Assembly: GCF_001552155.1 (NCBI RefSeq)
Contig: NZ_BCQQ01000053.1
Span: 1-42,154, forward strand
Direction of reading: 5' to 3'
Length of the DNA: 42,154 bases
DNA from: Actinomadura formosensis NBRC 14204
GTDB taxonomy: Bacteria > Actinomycetota > Actinomycetes > Streptosporangiales > Streptosporangiaceae
This document shows positions 9,163 through 17,592 of this stretch, in pieces. The position numbers and the translations under genes are program-made. Numbering within the stretch: the stretch's first letter is position 1; each line of letters begins with the position of its first letter. Under the pieces are notes generated by a model. That model saw nothing but the letters and a program-made list of their open reading frames with translations, ran no database searches and was not told the origin of the DNA.

Positions 9163-10128
9163 CTAGACGGGCGTGATGCGGAGGTCCTTGCGGAGGTCCT
9201 TCGGGAGGGCGAAGCGCATGTGCTCGGGGACGGACTCGATCTCCTCCACCTCGCCGAAGCCGCGCTCGGCCAGCCAGGCGAGCACCTCCTGGACCAGTTC
9301 GTCCGGGACGGACGCGCCGCTGGTGACGCCGACCGTGGTGACGCCCTCCAGCCAGGCCGGATCGATGTGCTCGGCGTAGTCGACGAGGTAGGCGTCGTCG
9401 GCGCCGTGGTCCTTGGCGACCTCGACGAGCCGCACGGAGTTGGACGAGTTCGTGGACCCGACGACGATGACGAGCTGTGCCCGGGCCGCCATCTCCTTCA
9501 CGGCGGTCTGCCGGTTCTGGGTGGCGTAGCAGATGTCGTCGGACGGCGGGTCCATCAGCTGGGGGAACCGCTCGCGGAGCTTCTCGACGGTGGCGATGGT
9601 CTCGTCGACCGACAGCGTGGTCTGGGACAGCCACGCGACCTTCTCGGGGTCGCGGACCTGGACGCCCGCGACGTCGTCGGGGCCGTCCACGAGGTGGATG
9701 TGGTCGGGGGCCTCGCCGGTGGTGCCGATGACCTCCTCGTGCCCCTCGTGGCCGATGAGCAGGATGTCGTAGTCCTGCGCGGCGAACCGCACGGCCTCCT
9801 TGTGGACCTTGGTGACCAGCGGGCACGTCGCGTCGATGGTGCGCAGGTTCAGGCCGTCGGCCTCCTCGTGCACGGCGGGCGCGACACCGTGCGCGGAGAA
9901 CACCACGATCGCCCCCTCGGGGACCTCCTCGGTCTCGTCCACGAAGATCGCGCCGCGTTCCTGCAGCGTCTTGACGACGTGGACGTTGTGCACGATCTGC
10001 TTGCGGACGTAGATCGGGGCCCCGTACTTCTCCAGGGCGATCTCGACCGTCTGCACGGCCCGGTCGACGCCCGCGCAGTAACCACGCGGTTTGGCGAGCA
10101 GGACACGGCGCTGGCTGTTGGCGGTCAT
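9163..10128 (-). CDS. ispH: 4-hydroxy-3-methylbut-2-enyl diphosphate reductase IspH
   Basis: 321 residues. The enzyme makes IPP and DMAPP from HMBPP, the last step of the MEP pathway, with a 4Fe-4S cluster. Cluster Cys18 (RGYCAGV), Cys102 (ATCPLV) and Cys200 ([11 protein letters not shown]) are present, as are substrate-binding His47/His50 (HNVH), His80 (SAHGV) and the Glu in [13 protein letters not shown], plus STNSSNS. The ATG at 10128 gives [24 protein letters not shown] (10135-10140, minus strand) lies 6 bases before the start, suggesting a leaderless message. Divergent from the lipid-droplet-type gene; convergent with the arginase-like gene. Confidence 0.97.
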   Translation of the reverse strand: MTANSQRRVLLAKPRGYCAGVDRAVQTVEIALEKYGAPIYVRKQIVHNVHVVKTLQERGAIFVDETEEVPEGAIVVFSAHGVAPAVHEEADGLNLRTIDATCPLVTKVHKEAVRFAAQDYDILLIGHEGHEEVIGTTGEAPDHIHLVDGPDDVAGVQVRDPEKVAWLSQTTLSVDETIATVEKLRERFPQLMDPPSDDICYATQNRQTAVKEMAARAQLVIVVGSTNSSNSVRLVEVAKDHGADDAYLVDYAEHIDPAWLEGVTTVGVTSGASVPDELVQEVLAWLAERGFGEVEEIESVPEHMRFALPKDLRKDLRITPV

Positions 10129-10134
10129 GGCCCT

Positions 10135-10140
10135 ATCGTA
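10135..10140 (-). promoter_or_regulatory. -10 element of ispH
   Basis: TACGAT on the minus strand, six bases before the ispH ATG. No convincing -35 is seen. The spacing implies transcription starting at or next to the start codon. Confidence 0.45.
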
Positions 10141-10267
10141 CGAGTGACCCGGCTGTGACTCACTCCACGGTGTCTTTGGACAGAAATCCATTAACTCGGG
10201 GTGACCATTCTCGCACTCATGGGGCAGAGTGAGGTTCGACGAGACGAGGCAGGAAGAGGAAGAGCCG

Positions 10268-11233
10268 ATGACGAAATCGCCGCGCCGCCTCAAGGAGCAG
10301 GTCAAGGACACGGTGGGCGAGCAGATTCGCGATCTCCCGCTGCACGCCGTCCGGTTGGCCATGTTCGGTGTCGGCCGGGCGCTGCTGATCAGCGACCGGG
10401 TGACCAGGGACTACAAGGAGATCACCGAGGGCGGCGGCGTGAAGCCGGTGGTCGAACGGCTGCGCGCCGACGTCCAGCACACGGCCGGGAAGGTCATCGG
10501 ACGGGTGGCCGGGCGGGGCCACGGCGAGGAGCCCGAGCCGGTGCACCGCACCCGGCCCGCGCGGCCGGCCGCCACGCGCGCCACCGATTCGGAGATCTCG
10601 GTCGGCAAGCCCGCCACCGAACCACGGCACACGCCGAAGCACGCCCGTCCGGGGCCGCCGCCGAGGCCCGCGAAGCCGGGCGCGCTGGGCCGCCGGCACG
10701 CCAGGCCGGAGGACGAGGCCGGGCCGGTCGCCGAGCCCGCCCCGAAGCCGGAGCCGACGGAGCCGAGGCCGGAGCCCGCACCGCAGGCCGAGCCCGCCCC
10801 CGCCCCGGAACCGGCCGAGCCCGCGAAGCCCACCGAGCCCGCGAAGCCCACCGAGCCCGAGGCCGCCGAGCCCGAGGCCGCCGAGCCGGAGCCCGAGCAG
10901 CCCGCGGAGGTGGAGCCCAAGACGCCCGCCGAGCCCGAGTTGACGGAGGCCACGGACGAGATCACCAGGGAAGCGGTGGCCAAGGACGAGAAGGCGTTCG
11001 AGCCGAAGCCGGAGACCAAGCCGGCCGCCCCGGCGGAGGCCGCGCACATCGCGGAGGACCTGCCGGTGCCGAACTACGACACCGCCACAATGCCGCAACT
11101 GCGCGCGCGCCTGCGCGGCCTGTCCGTCGAACAGGTGAAGCTTCTGCGCGAGTACGAGCGCAAGCACGCCGCCCGTGAGGACGTCATCCGCATGTACGAG
11201 CGCCGCATCGCCAAGCTCAACGGCCTCGGCTGA
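10268..11233 (+). CDS. lipid-droplet-associated-type protein with Pro/Glu/Ala-rich insert
   Basis: 321 residues in three parts. Residues 1-75 are conserved-looking: [45 protein letters not shown], with a moderately hydrophobic helix. Residues about 85-255 are low-complexity Pro/Glu/Ala/Lys. Residues about 265-321 form a helical domain ([44 protein letters not shown], with breaks). In mycobacteria the gene between ispH and xseA (Rv1109c) occupies the same place and has been reported on lipid inclusions; that equivalence is from memory. The ATG at 10268 has GAAGAGG upstream. Followed by a strong terminator. Role not proven. Confidence 0.65.
   Translation: MTKSPRRLKEQVKDTVGEQIRDLPLHAVRLAMFGVGRALLISDRVTRDYKEITEGGGVKPVVERLRADVQHTAGKVIGRVAGRGHGEEPEPVHRTRPARPAATRATDSEISVGKPATEPRHTPKHARPGPPPRPAKPGALGRRHARPEDEAGPVAEPAPKPEPTEPRPEPAPQAEPAPAPEPAEPAKPTEPAKPTEPEAAEPEAAEPEPEQPAEVEPKTPAEPELTEATDEITREAVAKDEKAFEPKPETKPAAPAEAAHIAEDLPVPNYDTATMPQLRARLRGLSVEQVKLLREYERKHAAREDVIRMYERRIAKLNGLG
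10817..10882 (+). repeat. in-frame tandem repeats in the Pro/Glu/Ala region
   Basis: Two exact 18-base copies (10817-10834, 10835-10852; each EPAKPT) followed by two exact 15-base copies (10853-10867, 10868-10882; each EPEAA). Units are multiples of three, so copy-number change keeps the frame. Confidence 0.9.
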
Positions 11234-11251
11234 CCTCGGCCGACCACGAAG

Positions 11252-11282
11252 AAAAGCCCCCGGCCCGGAGCCGGGGGCTTTT
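11252..11282. terminator. bidirectional intrinsic terminator
   Basis: 13-base perfect stem (AAAAGCCCCCGGC at 11252-11264 with GCCGGGGGCTTTT at 11270-11282) and a 5-base loop. The A/T ends give a T-run on both strands. It sits between the lipid-droplet-type gene and the convergent marR gene. Confidence 0.9.
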
Positions 11283-11319
11283 CCATGTCCTTTTCCATCT
11301 CCGGGGGAACTCGTCCATG

Positions 11320-11745
11320 TCAGGGCCTACCCCACAGCTTGTCGAGGGCGGGCAGCGCGGCGGCGACCGTCGCACGCTCCTCCTCGGTCAGGCCCGCGAG
11401 CCGTTCGGCGAGGAAGGCGAGCCGGCGCTCCCGCCCGGCGGCCAGCCGGTCGCGGCCGGGCCCGGTGATCCGGGCGGTGACGACGCGGGCGTCGGTGCCG
11501 TCCCTGCCGCGCGCGACGAGCCCGTCCCGTTCGAGCCGGTTGATCTGCGCGGTCATGGTCGGCAGCCGGACGCCCTGCTCGGCGGCCAGCTCGGTCATCC
11601 GGCGCGGGCCGTGCTCCAGCGAGCCGAGCACCGACAGCTGCCGGCTGGTGATCGGCTGGTCGGCGCTCACCTGCCGCAGCATCAGCACGACGTGACGCAG
11701 GCGCAGGTTGAGCTGTTCGGCGAGCTCGCGTTCGGATGCGGTCAC
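11320..11745 (-). CDS. MarR-family transcriptional regulator
   Basis: 141 residues, normal MarR size. The winged helix is visible: QPITSRQLSVLGSLEHGP, RMTELAAEQGVRLPTMTAQINRLE, and the wing DGLVARGRDGTDARVVTARIT, then a long C-terminal dimerisation helix. The GTG at 11745 has GAGGAG 7 bases upstream. The reading frame stays open to 14166, but that is the antisense of xseA/xseB and is rejected. It is divergent from xseA with a 39-base gap, and the marR 5' region overlaps the xseA promoter. Its ligand and target are not evident. Confidence 0.9.
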   Translation of the reverse strand: MTASERELAEQLNLRLRHVVLMLRQVSADQPITSRQLSVLGSLEHGPRRMTELAAEQGVRLPTMTAQINRLERDGLVARGRDGTDARVVTARITGPGRDRLAAGRERRLAFLAERLAGLTEEERATVAAALPALDKLWGRP

Positions 11746-11772
11746 GGTCGTTCTCCTCGGGGTCGTAGTCAG

Positions 11773-11778
11773 TAGTGT
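11773..11778 (+). promoter_or_regulatory. -10 element of xseA
   Basis: TAGTGT, 6 bases before the ATG at 11785. It favours that ATG over the one at 11791 and points to a leaderless transcript. Confidence 0.45.
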
Positions 11779-11784
11779 TCCTGC

Positions 11785-12993
11785 ATGGCGATGGAGACCA
11801 CGGCCGAATCCCCGGTTCCGGTGCGGACGGTCCTGCAGGCGGTGAGCGGCTGGATCGGCAGGCTCGGCCGGATCTGGGTGGAGGGCCAGATCACCGACCT
11901 GAACGCGCGTGGCGGGACGGTCTACATGACGCTCCGTGACCCGGTGGCGAACATGTCGGTGCGGGTCGTCGGGCCGCGCGCCGTGTTCGAGGCGGCCGGC
12001 CCGGCGGTGATCGACGGTGCCCGTGTCGTGGTCCACGCCAAGCCCGACTTCTGGATCAACCGCGGGACGTTCTCGCTGAGCGTCCTGGAGATCCGGCCGG
12101 TCGGCGTCGGCGAGCTGCTGGCCCGGCTGGAGCGGCTGAAGCAGGTGCTCGCGGCGGAGGGGCTGTTCCGGCCCGAGCGCAAGCGTCCGCTGCCGTTCCT
12201 GCCGGGGAAGATCGGGCTGATCTGCGGGCGCGACTCCGACGCCGAGCACGACGTCCTGCAGAACGCCCGGCGGCGCTGGCCCGCGGTCGCGTTCCGGGTG
12301 GAGAACACCGCGGTGCAGGGCTCGTACGCGGTCGGCGAGGTCATGCAGGCGTTGCGGACGCTGGACGCCGATCCCGAGATTGATGTGATCATCATCGCGC
12401 GGGGCGGGGGCGCGATGGAAGACCTGCTGCCGTTCAGCGACGAGGCGCTCGTCCGCGCGGTCGCCGCGGCCCGCACCCCGGTGGTCAGCGCGATCGGGCA
12501 CGAGCAGGACGGCCCGCTCCTCGACCTGGTCGCGGACGTGCGGGCGTCCACCCCGACCGACGCCGCGAAGAGGACCGTCCCGGACGTGCGGGAGCAGTTG
12601 CAGCTCGTCCGGCAGCTGCGCGACCGGGGCCGGCGCTGCCTGGCGGGCGGCCTGGAGCGGGAGCTGGCGTGGCTGCGGGCGGTGCGGTCGCGGCCCGCGC
12701 TGGCCGACCCGGTGCGGGAGATCGAGCGGCAGTCCGAGCAGGTCGCGGCGCTCCGGGAGCGGACGCGGCGGTGCCTGTCCGGCGCGCTGGACCGGGCCGG
12801 GGACGAGCTGTCGCACACCCGTGCCCGGCTGCTGGCCCTGTCCCCCGCGGCGACGCTGGAACGTGGGTACGCGATCGTCCAGCGGGCGGACGGGACGGTG
12901 GTGCGGGGAGCCGGGGCGGTCGAGGACGGGGAGCGCCTCCACGTCCGGCTGGCCGGCGGCCGGCTCGGCGTGACCGTGACCGAGCGGGAGTGA
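11785..12993 (+). CDS. xseA: exodeoxyribonuclease VII large subunit
   Basis: 402 residues. An N-terminal OB fold ([26 protein letters not shown]) precedes the catalytic domain with [39 protein letters not shown] and [29 protein letters not shown] (the last read in two parts). A coiled-coil region and the ERGYAIVQR end motif follow. XseA with XseB degrades single-stranded DNA from both ends and acts in repair. An ATG two codons downstream (11791) is the alternative start. xseB follows after 55 bases containing a G-run/C-run hairpin. Confidence 0.96.
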   Translation: MAMETTAESPVPVRTVLQAVSGWIGRLGRIWVEGQITDLNARGGTVYMTLRDPVANMSVRVVGPRAVFEAAGPAVIDGARVVVHAKPDFWINRGTFSLSVLEIRPVGVGELLARLERLKQVLAAEGLFRPERKRPLPFLPGKIGLICGRDSDAEHDVLQNARRRWPAVAFRVENTAVQGSYAVGEVMQALRTLDADPEIDVIIIARGGGAMEDLLPFSDEALVRAVAAARTPVVSAIGHEQDGPLLDLVADVRASTPTDAAKRTVPDVREQLQLVRQLRDRGRRCLAGGLERELAWLRAVRSRPALADPVREIERQSEQVAALRERTRRCLSGALDRAGDELSHTRARLLALSPAATLERGYAIVQRADGTVVRGAGAVEDGERLHVRLAGGRLGVTVTERE

Positions 12994-13008
12994 GCCTTGG
13001 TTTTCGCA

Positions 13009-13029
13009 GGGAGCCTGGGGGCGTCCCCC
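13009..13029. repeat. dispersed G-run/C-run hairpin element, copy between xseA and xseB
   Basis: GGGAGCCTGGGGG (13009-13021) followed by CGTCCCCC (13022-13029). The G5 and C5 runs can pair. The first 13 bases are identical to those at 30015-30027, which are also intergenic. Confidence 0.6.
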
Positions 13030-13048
13030 GGAGTGAGAGGGTAGGCAG

Positions 13049-13282
13049 GTGGCGGATGAGAAGGGGACGGCGGAAAAGCCGTCGTACGAGCAGGCGCGGG
13101 ATGAGCTGACCGAGGTCGTCAAGCGGTTGGAGGCCGGCGGGCTGACGCTGGAGGAGTCCCTCGGCCTGTGGGAGCGGGGCGAGAGGCTCGCCGAGATCTG
13201 CGAGGAGTGGCTGGAGGGGGCCCGCGCGCGGCTGGCCGCCGCCCTCGACCGTCCCGGCGACGGCGACGGCGCCCCGTTCTGA
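13049..13282 (+). CDS. xseB: exodeoxyribonuclease VII small subunit
   Basis: 77 residues. Shows the full XseB pattern: SYEQARDELTEVVKRLEAG, LTLEESLGLWERGERLAEICEEWLEGARARL. The small helical subunits coat the XseA coiled coil. GTG start at 13049, preceded by a G-rich stretch (GAGGGTAGGCAG). Its last five codons and stop are part of a 20-base direct duplication shared with the end of the convergent DUF4245 gene. Confidence 0.95.
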   Translation: MADEKGTAEKPSYEQARDELTEVVKRLEAGGLTLEESLGLWERGERLAEICEEWLEGARARLAAALDRPGDGDGAPF

Positions 13283-13312
13283 GGCTCAGGCCGCCCCGTT
13301 CTGAGGCTCAGG
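13271..13312. repeat. 20-base direct duplication spanning two convergent stop codons
   Basis: GCCCCGTTCTGAGGCTCAGG occurs at 13271-13290 and again exactly at 13293-13312. The first copy holds the xseB stop, the second the stop of the DUF4245 gene on the minus strand. Confidence 0.9.
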
Positions 13313-14051
13313 AAGCGGCGGGCGTGGGCGATGCCGAGGTGGCCGGCGTCGCGCCGCCCTTGCTCTGCGGCTTGAGCGACGCCGCCAGGATCGCGAGTTC
13401 CTCGTAGGACGCGGTGCCGGTCACCACGATGCTCAGGCCGTCCGGCAGGGTGCGGGCGAGGGAGTTCGCCTTCTTGTCCTTGCGGTGGTACTTCGTCCAG
13501 GTGACGCCGTTCACCTGCTGCGTCCCGATCGGATTGCTGCTGTTCGTCATGCGCGGGACGTACTCGGACGCCTTCTCGTCGCTCTGCTCCAGCGCCGCGT
13601 ACTCGTCGGCCGGTGTCACGAACCCGAGGTGCCAGGCGACGGGCTCCCTGCCGCCGGAGTTCAGGCCGGTCACCCGGGAACTGTTCGGCCGCCACGTGCC
13701 GGGCAGCCCCTCGGGCGCGTACACGGTGTAGGGCGCGTCGCCGCGCATCGCCCGCAGCTGCGAGCTGTAGTCGATGGTCCGCAGGACCTCCTTGCCACCG
13801 CGCGGCGACACGAGGTAGATCGCGAGCACCAGCAGCAGGCACGCGGCCATCGCCAGGGTGAAGCCGCCGAGCCCCGTCGTCAGCCGCTTGTGCACGGCGG
13901 GGCTGACCTCGATCGTCGGCCGCGCCGCCGGCGCGTCCGGCTCCGCCGGCGTGTCCTCGCGCGGGGCGTCCCGGCCATCCGCGGTCTCCTCGGCGGACGC
14001 GGTCTCCTCGGCGGAAGGGGTCTTCTCCGTCACCCCTCCAGCATCCCCCAC
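13308..14051 (-). CDS. DUF4245-family membrane-anchored protein
   Basis: 247 residues. A disordered N-terminus rich in Ala/Glu/Thr repeats (SAEETASAEETADG) is followed by one membrane helix (LTTGLGGFTLAMAACLLLVLAIYLVSP, with flanks) and an extracytoplasmic domain with YAPEGLPGTWRPNSSRV, PVAWHLGFVTPADEYAALEQSD, VNGVTWTKYHRKDKKANSLAR and VVTGTASYEELAILAASL. This matches DUF4245, an actinobacterial family of unknown function. The GTG at 14051 lies 2 bases after the tetR stop, with GGAG upstream; a GTG at 14033 has its ribosome site too close. It is in the same neighbourhood as xseB and glpX in mycobacteria. Confidence 0.78.
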   Translation of the reverse strand: MGDAGGVTEKTPSAEETASAEETADGRDAPREDTPAEPDAPAARPTIEVSPAVHKRLTTGLGGFTLAMAACLLLVLAIYLVSPRGGKEVLRTIDYSSQLRAMRGDAPYTVYAPEGLPGTWRPNSSRVTGLNSGGREPVAWHLGFVTPADEYAALEQSDEKASEYVPRMTNSSNPIGTQQVNGVTWTKYHRKDKKANSLARTLPDGLSIVVTGTASYEELAILAASLKPQSKGGATPATSASPTPAAS

Positions 14052-14053
14052 GG

Positions 14054-14719
14054 TCAGCTCTGCTCCGTACGGGGGTTGCGGATCGTGCCGACGATGGCCA
14101 TGATCTCGTCGGCGAGCCGGCGGGCGGCGTCCTCGTCGTCCAGCAGTGAGATCTCGGACACGGCACCGGCCATCGCGCCGGTCAGCACGGTGACGAGGGC
14201 CTCGTCCACGCCGCCGTCGGCGGTGTGGAACAGGGCGGCGTTGCGGCGCGCCCACTTGTTGAGCCGCTGCCGCATCACGCGGTCGAACCCGGGCGGGCCG
14301 TCGCCGGAGATGAACAGCCGGGCCACGTCCCGCTCGTCGAGGCAGCCGCTCAGGTAGGCGCCCGCGCCGGCGATGAACTGCCGCATGGGGTCGGTCTCGC
14401 CCGCCTCCCGGACGGCGTTGATCGCCTCCCGGGTGCGTTCCTGCTGCCGGCCCTGGAAGTCCTCGAACAGCGTCAGGTACAGGTCCGCCTTGCCGTTGAA
14501 GTGGTGGTAGAGGCTGCCGACGCTGGCACCCGCCTTGGCGACGATGTCGGTCACCGCGGCCTGGGCGAACCCGGCCTCACAGAAGACGTCCCGGGCGGCG
14601 GCCAGCAGGGCGCCGCGCGTGGCGGCACCGCGGTCGGAGGTCCGCGCGGGGGGTTCGGCGGACCGCGCGCCCCCGTTCGGTGCCACCTCGTCGGAGGAGA
14701 CGTCGATGTCGCTGCTCAT
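14054..14719 (-). CDS. TetR/AcrR-family transcriptional regulator
   Basis: 221 residues. After a disordered head (1-35), the helix-turn-helix reads GALLAAARDVFCEAGFAQAAVTDIVAKAGASVGSLYHHFNGKADLY (broken here as two helices). The C-terminal half contains FIAGAGAYLSGCLDERDVARLFISGDGPPGFDRVMRQRLNKW, resembling TetR regulators of efflux or lipid genes. ATG at 14719; an in-frame ATG near 14749 (MGEGVISG) is possible. TAATCT (14728-14733, minus strand) is 8 bases before the start. Directly followed by the DUF4245 gene, with translational coupling. Divergent from glpX. Confidence 0.85.
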   Translation of the reverse strand: MSSDIDVSSDEVAPNGGARSAEPPARTSDRGAATRGALLAAARDVFCEAGFAQAAVTDIVAKAGASVGSLYHHFNGKADLYLTLFEDFQGRQQERTREAINAVREAGETDPMRQFIAGAGAYLSGCLDERDVARLFISGDGPPGFDRVMRQRLNKWARRNAALFHTADGGVDEALVTVLTGAMAGAVSEISLLDDEDAARRLADEIMAIVGTIRNPRTEQS

Positions 14720-14913
14720 GACGCCTGAGATTACGCCCTCTCCCATGGGGAAACGATCCCTTGTCCGCGTGACCGTCAAATCCCGGTGCCGCGCGGGACT
14801 GGTACCACGGGTGCCGGTACGATCCGTGCCGCGGCTGGTCTGGTCCAATTTGTGGCCCGCAGTCCGGTCCACGGAGAATTCTAGGCACCACCGAACGAAG
14901 GGGCCGCCCCGTC

Positions 14914-15948
14914 ATGTCCGATGAGACCGCCGTTTCCTCGCCGCTCACCACCGAGCCGGCCGCACCGGACCGCAACCTCGCGATGGAGCTGGTCCGGGTG
15001 ACCGAGGCCGCCGCGATGGCCGCGGCCCGCTGGGTCGGCCGGGGGGACAAGAACGGCGCCGACGGGGCCGCCGTGAACGCCATGCGCCAGCTGATCAACA
15101 CGGTGTCCATGCGGGGCGTCGTCGTGATCGGCGAGGGCGAGAAGGACCATGCGCCGATGCTGTTCAACGGCGAGGAGGTCGGGGACGGGTCGGGGGCCGA
15201 GTGCGACGTCGCGGTCGACCCGGTGGACGGGACGCGGCTGACCGCGCTCGGCATGAACAACGCGATCGCGGTGCTGTCGGTGGCGCCGCGCGGGTCGATG
15301 TTCGACCCGTCCGCGGTGTTCTACATGGAGAAGCTGGTGACCGGCCCGGAGGCGGCCGACGCCGTCGACATCGAGCGTCCGATCGCCGACAACATCCGCG
15401 CGATCGCCCGCGCGAAGGGCTCCTCGCCGCACGACGTGACCGTGTGCATCCTGGACCGTCCGCGGCACGAGGGCATCGTCAAGGAGGTCCGGGAGGCGGG
15501 CGCGCGGATCAAGTTCATCATGGACGGCGACGTCGCCGGCGCGATCATGGCGTCCCGGCCGGGCACCGGCGTCGACCTGCTGCTCGGCATCGGCGGCACC
15601 CCGGAGGGCATCATCGCGGCGTGCGCGATCAAGGCGATGGGCGGGGTGATCCAGGGCCGGCTGTGGCCGCAGGACGCCGAGGAGAAGCGCAAGGCGCTCG
15701 ACGCCGGTCACGATCTGGGCCGGGTGCTGACGACCGACGACCTGGTCACGTCCGACGACGTGTTCTTCGCCGCCACCGGGATCACCGACGGGGAACTGGT
15801 GGACGGCGTCCGCTACAGCAAGGGGACCGCGGTCACGCACTCGCTGGTCATGCGCTCGCGCAGCGGGACGATCCGGACGATCTCCAGCGAGCACCAGCTG
15901 AGCAAGCTCCGCGCCTACAGCGCGATCAACTTCGACACGGCGGTCTAG
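14914..15948 (+). CDS. glpX: class II fructose-1,6-bisphosphatase GlpX
   Basis: 344 residues. GlpX motifs: [40 protein letters not shown] (metal and sugar-phosphate site, DPVDGT), [32 protein letters not shown]. It hydrolyses fructose-1,6-bisphosphate, the committing step of gluconeogenesis, as the only FBPase type in many actinobacteria. ATG at 14914 with AAGGGG about 11 bases upstream. Its TAG stop is overlapped by the TAG stop of the minus-strand DUF1707 gene in the palindrome CTAG (15945-15948). Confidence 0.96.
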   Translation: MSDETAVSSPLTTEPAAPDRNLAMELVRVTEAAAMAAARWVGRGDKNGADGAAVNAMRQLINTVSMRGVVVIGEGEKDHAPMLFNGEEVGDGSGAECDVAVDPVDGTRLTALGMNNAIAVLSVAPRGSMFDPSAVFYMEKLVTGPEAADAVDIERPIADNIRAIARAKGSSPHDVTVCILDRPRHEGIVKEVREAGARIKFIMDGDVAGAIMASRPGTGVDLLLGIGGTPEGIIAACAIKAMGGVIQGRLWPQDAEEKRKALDAGHDLGRVLTTDDLVTSDDVFFAATGITDGELVDGVRYSKGTAVTHSLVMRSRSGTIRTISSEHQLSKLRAYSAINFDTAV

Positions 15949-16556
15949 CCGCCGCGGCCGAGCCGGTTCCGGACGCGGGTGCGCAGCGACCGCTTCGGCG
16001 CCCGGGCGCGCACCGAGCCGAAGATCATCATGCCGCCGACCTCGACCGTGGGCCCGTCCTGGACGGGACGGGCCCGCAGGTCGCGGGTGCTGAGGATGGT
16101 GCGGCCGGTGACGTGCACGCGGACGCCCTCGGGGACGAGGAGCCGGATCCGGCCGCCGAGCACCAGCGAGTCGACCACGATGTGCCGACGCTGCAGCACG
16201 GCCTCGCGCAGGTCCAGTTCGACCGTTCCGAACAGGGCGAGGAGTTGCAGCTTCACCGGGACGACCCAGCGTCCCTCCCGGCGGGTGCGGCCGAAGAAGA
16301 CCGAGACCGGCCGGTCGTCCACCAGGATGGGCTGCGCCTCCTCGGGGCTGAGGTCGCCGGTGAGGCCGGTGAGCTCGCCCAGGGTGCGGGCGGCGTAGGC
16401 GCGGGCGGTGCGCTCGGAGTGCTCCTCCATGGTGAGCCGCCCATCGGCGAGCGCCTCGCCGAGCACGGCGACGACGCGTTCCCGGTCGGCGTCGGAGGCG
16501 CGCAGGTCGCGCACGCGGGTGACCTTCTCGGCGGCGGGGCGATGGGGGACGTCCAC
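15945..16556 (-). CDS. DUF1707 domain protein with LiaF/YvqF-like C-terminal half
   Basis: 203 residues. The N-terminal DUF1707 domain is clear: [52 protein letters not shown] (about 18-70). The second half, with [35 protein letters not shown] and [16 protein letters not shown], looks like the beta-helical C-terminal domain of LiaF-type proteins. DUF1707 is common in actinobacteria and often joined to membrane-stress domains; no membrane segment is obvious here. GTG at 16556; TACTCT (16563-16568, minus strand) is 6 bases before it, so it is probably leaderless. Confidence 0.85.
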   Translation of the reverse strand: MDVPHRPAAEKVTRVRDLRASDADRERVVAVLGEALADGRLTMEEHSERTARAYAARTLGELTGLTGDLSPEEAQPILVDDRPVSVFFGRTRREGRWVVPVKLQLLALFGTVELDLREAVLQRRHIVVDSLVLGGRIRLLVPEGVRVHVTGRTILSTRDLRARPVQDGPTVEVGGMMIFGSVRARAPKRSLRTRVRNRLGRGG

Positions 16557-16562
16557 GTCTAG

Positions 16563-16568
16563 AGAGTA
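16563..16568 (-). promoter_or_regulatory. -10 element of the DUF1707 gene
   Basis: TACTCT on the minus strand, 6 bases before the GTG start, with no ribosome site between. -35 not recognised. Confidence 0.4.
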
Positions 16569-16638
16569 GCCCGAGGTCAGGACGGGCCCGCCGGAAAACC
16601 GTTGGGGATTCGCTCCCCGGGTTTCCTAGTGTGAGGTC

Positions 16639-17592
16639 ATGACCTTGCAACGGGCCCGGATCACCGATGTCCAGGACGCGGCGGGCGCGGCGGCGATCAG
16701 CCTTCGCGGCGTGGTGAAGCGGTTCGGCGGCTTCACCGCCGTGGACGGGCTGAACCTCGAAGTCCCGGCCGGGGTCTGCCTGGGGCTGCTGGGCCCGAAC
16801 GGCGCCGGGAAGTCGACGACGATGAAGATGCTGACCGCGCAGGCGATCGCCGACGAGGGCAGCATTCACGTCCTCGGTTTCAGCGTCCCGAGGGAGTCCA
16901 AACGCGCGCGAGCCGCGATGGGCGTCGTCCCGCAGCAGGACAACCTCGACGAAGAGCTGACCGCGCGCGAGAACCTGGAGGTGTTCGCGTACCTGTACCG
17001 GGTGCCGCGCAAGGCACGGCGCAAGGCGGTGGACGACGCGCTGGCGATCGCGCACCTGACCGAGCGGCAGCGGACGAAGGTGGACGACCTGTCCGGCGGC
17101 ATGCGGCGCCGGCTGCTGATCGCGCGTGGGCTGGTGCACCGGCCCGCGCTCGTCCTGCTGGACGAGCCGACCGTGGGCCTCGACCCGCAGGTGCGGGCGG
17201 AGTTGTGGGGGCTGATCGACGGGCTGCGGGCCGGGGGCACGACGGTGCTGATGTCCACGCACTACATCGAGGAGGCCGAGCGGCTGGCGGACGAGTGCGC
17301 GCTCATGTCGCACGGCAGGGTCATCGCCCGCGGCTCGCCGGCGGACCTCGTCGCCGAGTACGCGGGCGCCCGGGTCGTCGAGCACCACGGGCCGCCCGAC
17401 CGGCTGACGGAGGTGGAGCGGCTGGCGAAGGCGGCGGGGCTCCCGACGCGCCGCACCGGCCCGTCGGTGTCGGTGCTGAAGGCGGAGACGATCCCCCCGT
17501 CGCTGGAGGACGAGCTGGGCCCCGGCGGCGTGCGCCGCGCCGCCAGCCTGGAGGACGTGTTCGTGGTGCTGACCGGGGAGCGTGTGGAATGA
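16639..17592 (+). CDS. ABC transporter ATP-binding protein (NodI/DrrA type)
   Basis: 317 residues. Walker A GPNGAGKST (52-60), Q-loop VVPQQDNL, signature LSGGMRRRL, Walker B LVLLDEPTVGLD, switch His in MSTHYIEE, plus a C-terminal extension ending LEDVFVVLTGERVE, typical of DrrA/NodI ATPases. Powers export by the ABC-2 permease encoded next. ATG at 16639. The stop shares ATGA with the permease start, so the two are coupled. The substrate cannot be told from sequence; relatives export drugs, polysaccharide or lipid. Confidence 0.93.
   Translation: MTLQRARITDVQDAAGAAAISLRGVVKRFGGFTAVDGLNLEVPAGVCLGLLGPNGAGKSTTMKMLTAQAIADEGSIHVLGFSVPRESKRARAAMGVVPQQDNLDEELTARENLEVFAYLYRVPRKARRKAVDDALAIAHLTERQRTKVDDLSGGMRRRLLIARGLVHRPALVLLDEPTVGLDPQVRAELWGLIDGLRAGGTTVLMSTHYIEEAERLADECALMSHGRVIARGSPADLVAEYAGARVVEHHGPPDRLTEVERLAKAAGLPTRRTGPSVSVLKAETIPPSLEDELGPGGVRRAASLEDVFVVLTGERVE

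Noticed and set aside
10817..10882. CRISPR-like or satellite repeat
   Set aside because: Only two copies of each unit, no spacers, and the repeats are in-frame codons of a low-complexity protein region.
11746..14166. Upstream extension of the marR frame to 948 codons
   Set aside because: It is antisense to xseA and xseB and carries no family sequence; the GTG at 11745 has a good ribosome site.
14881..17388. 835-codon minus-strand frame
   Set aside because: Antisense shadow of glpX and the ABC ATPase gene, a common artefact at this GC content.
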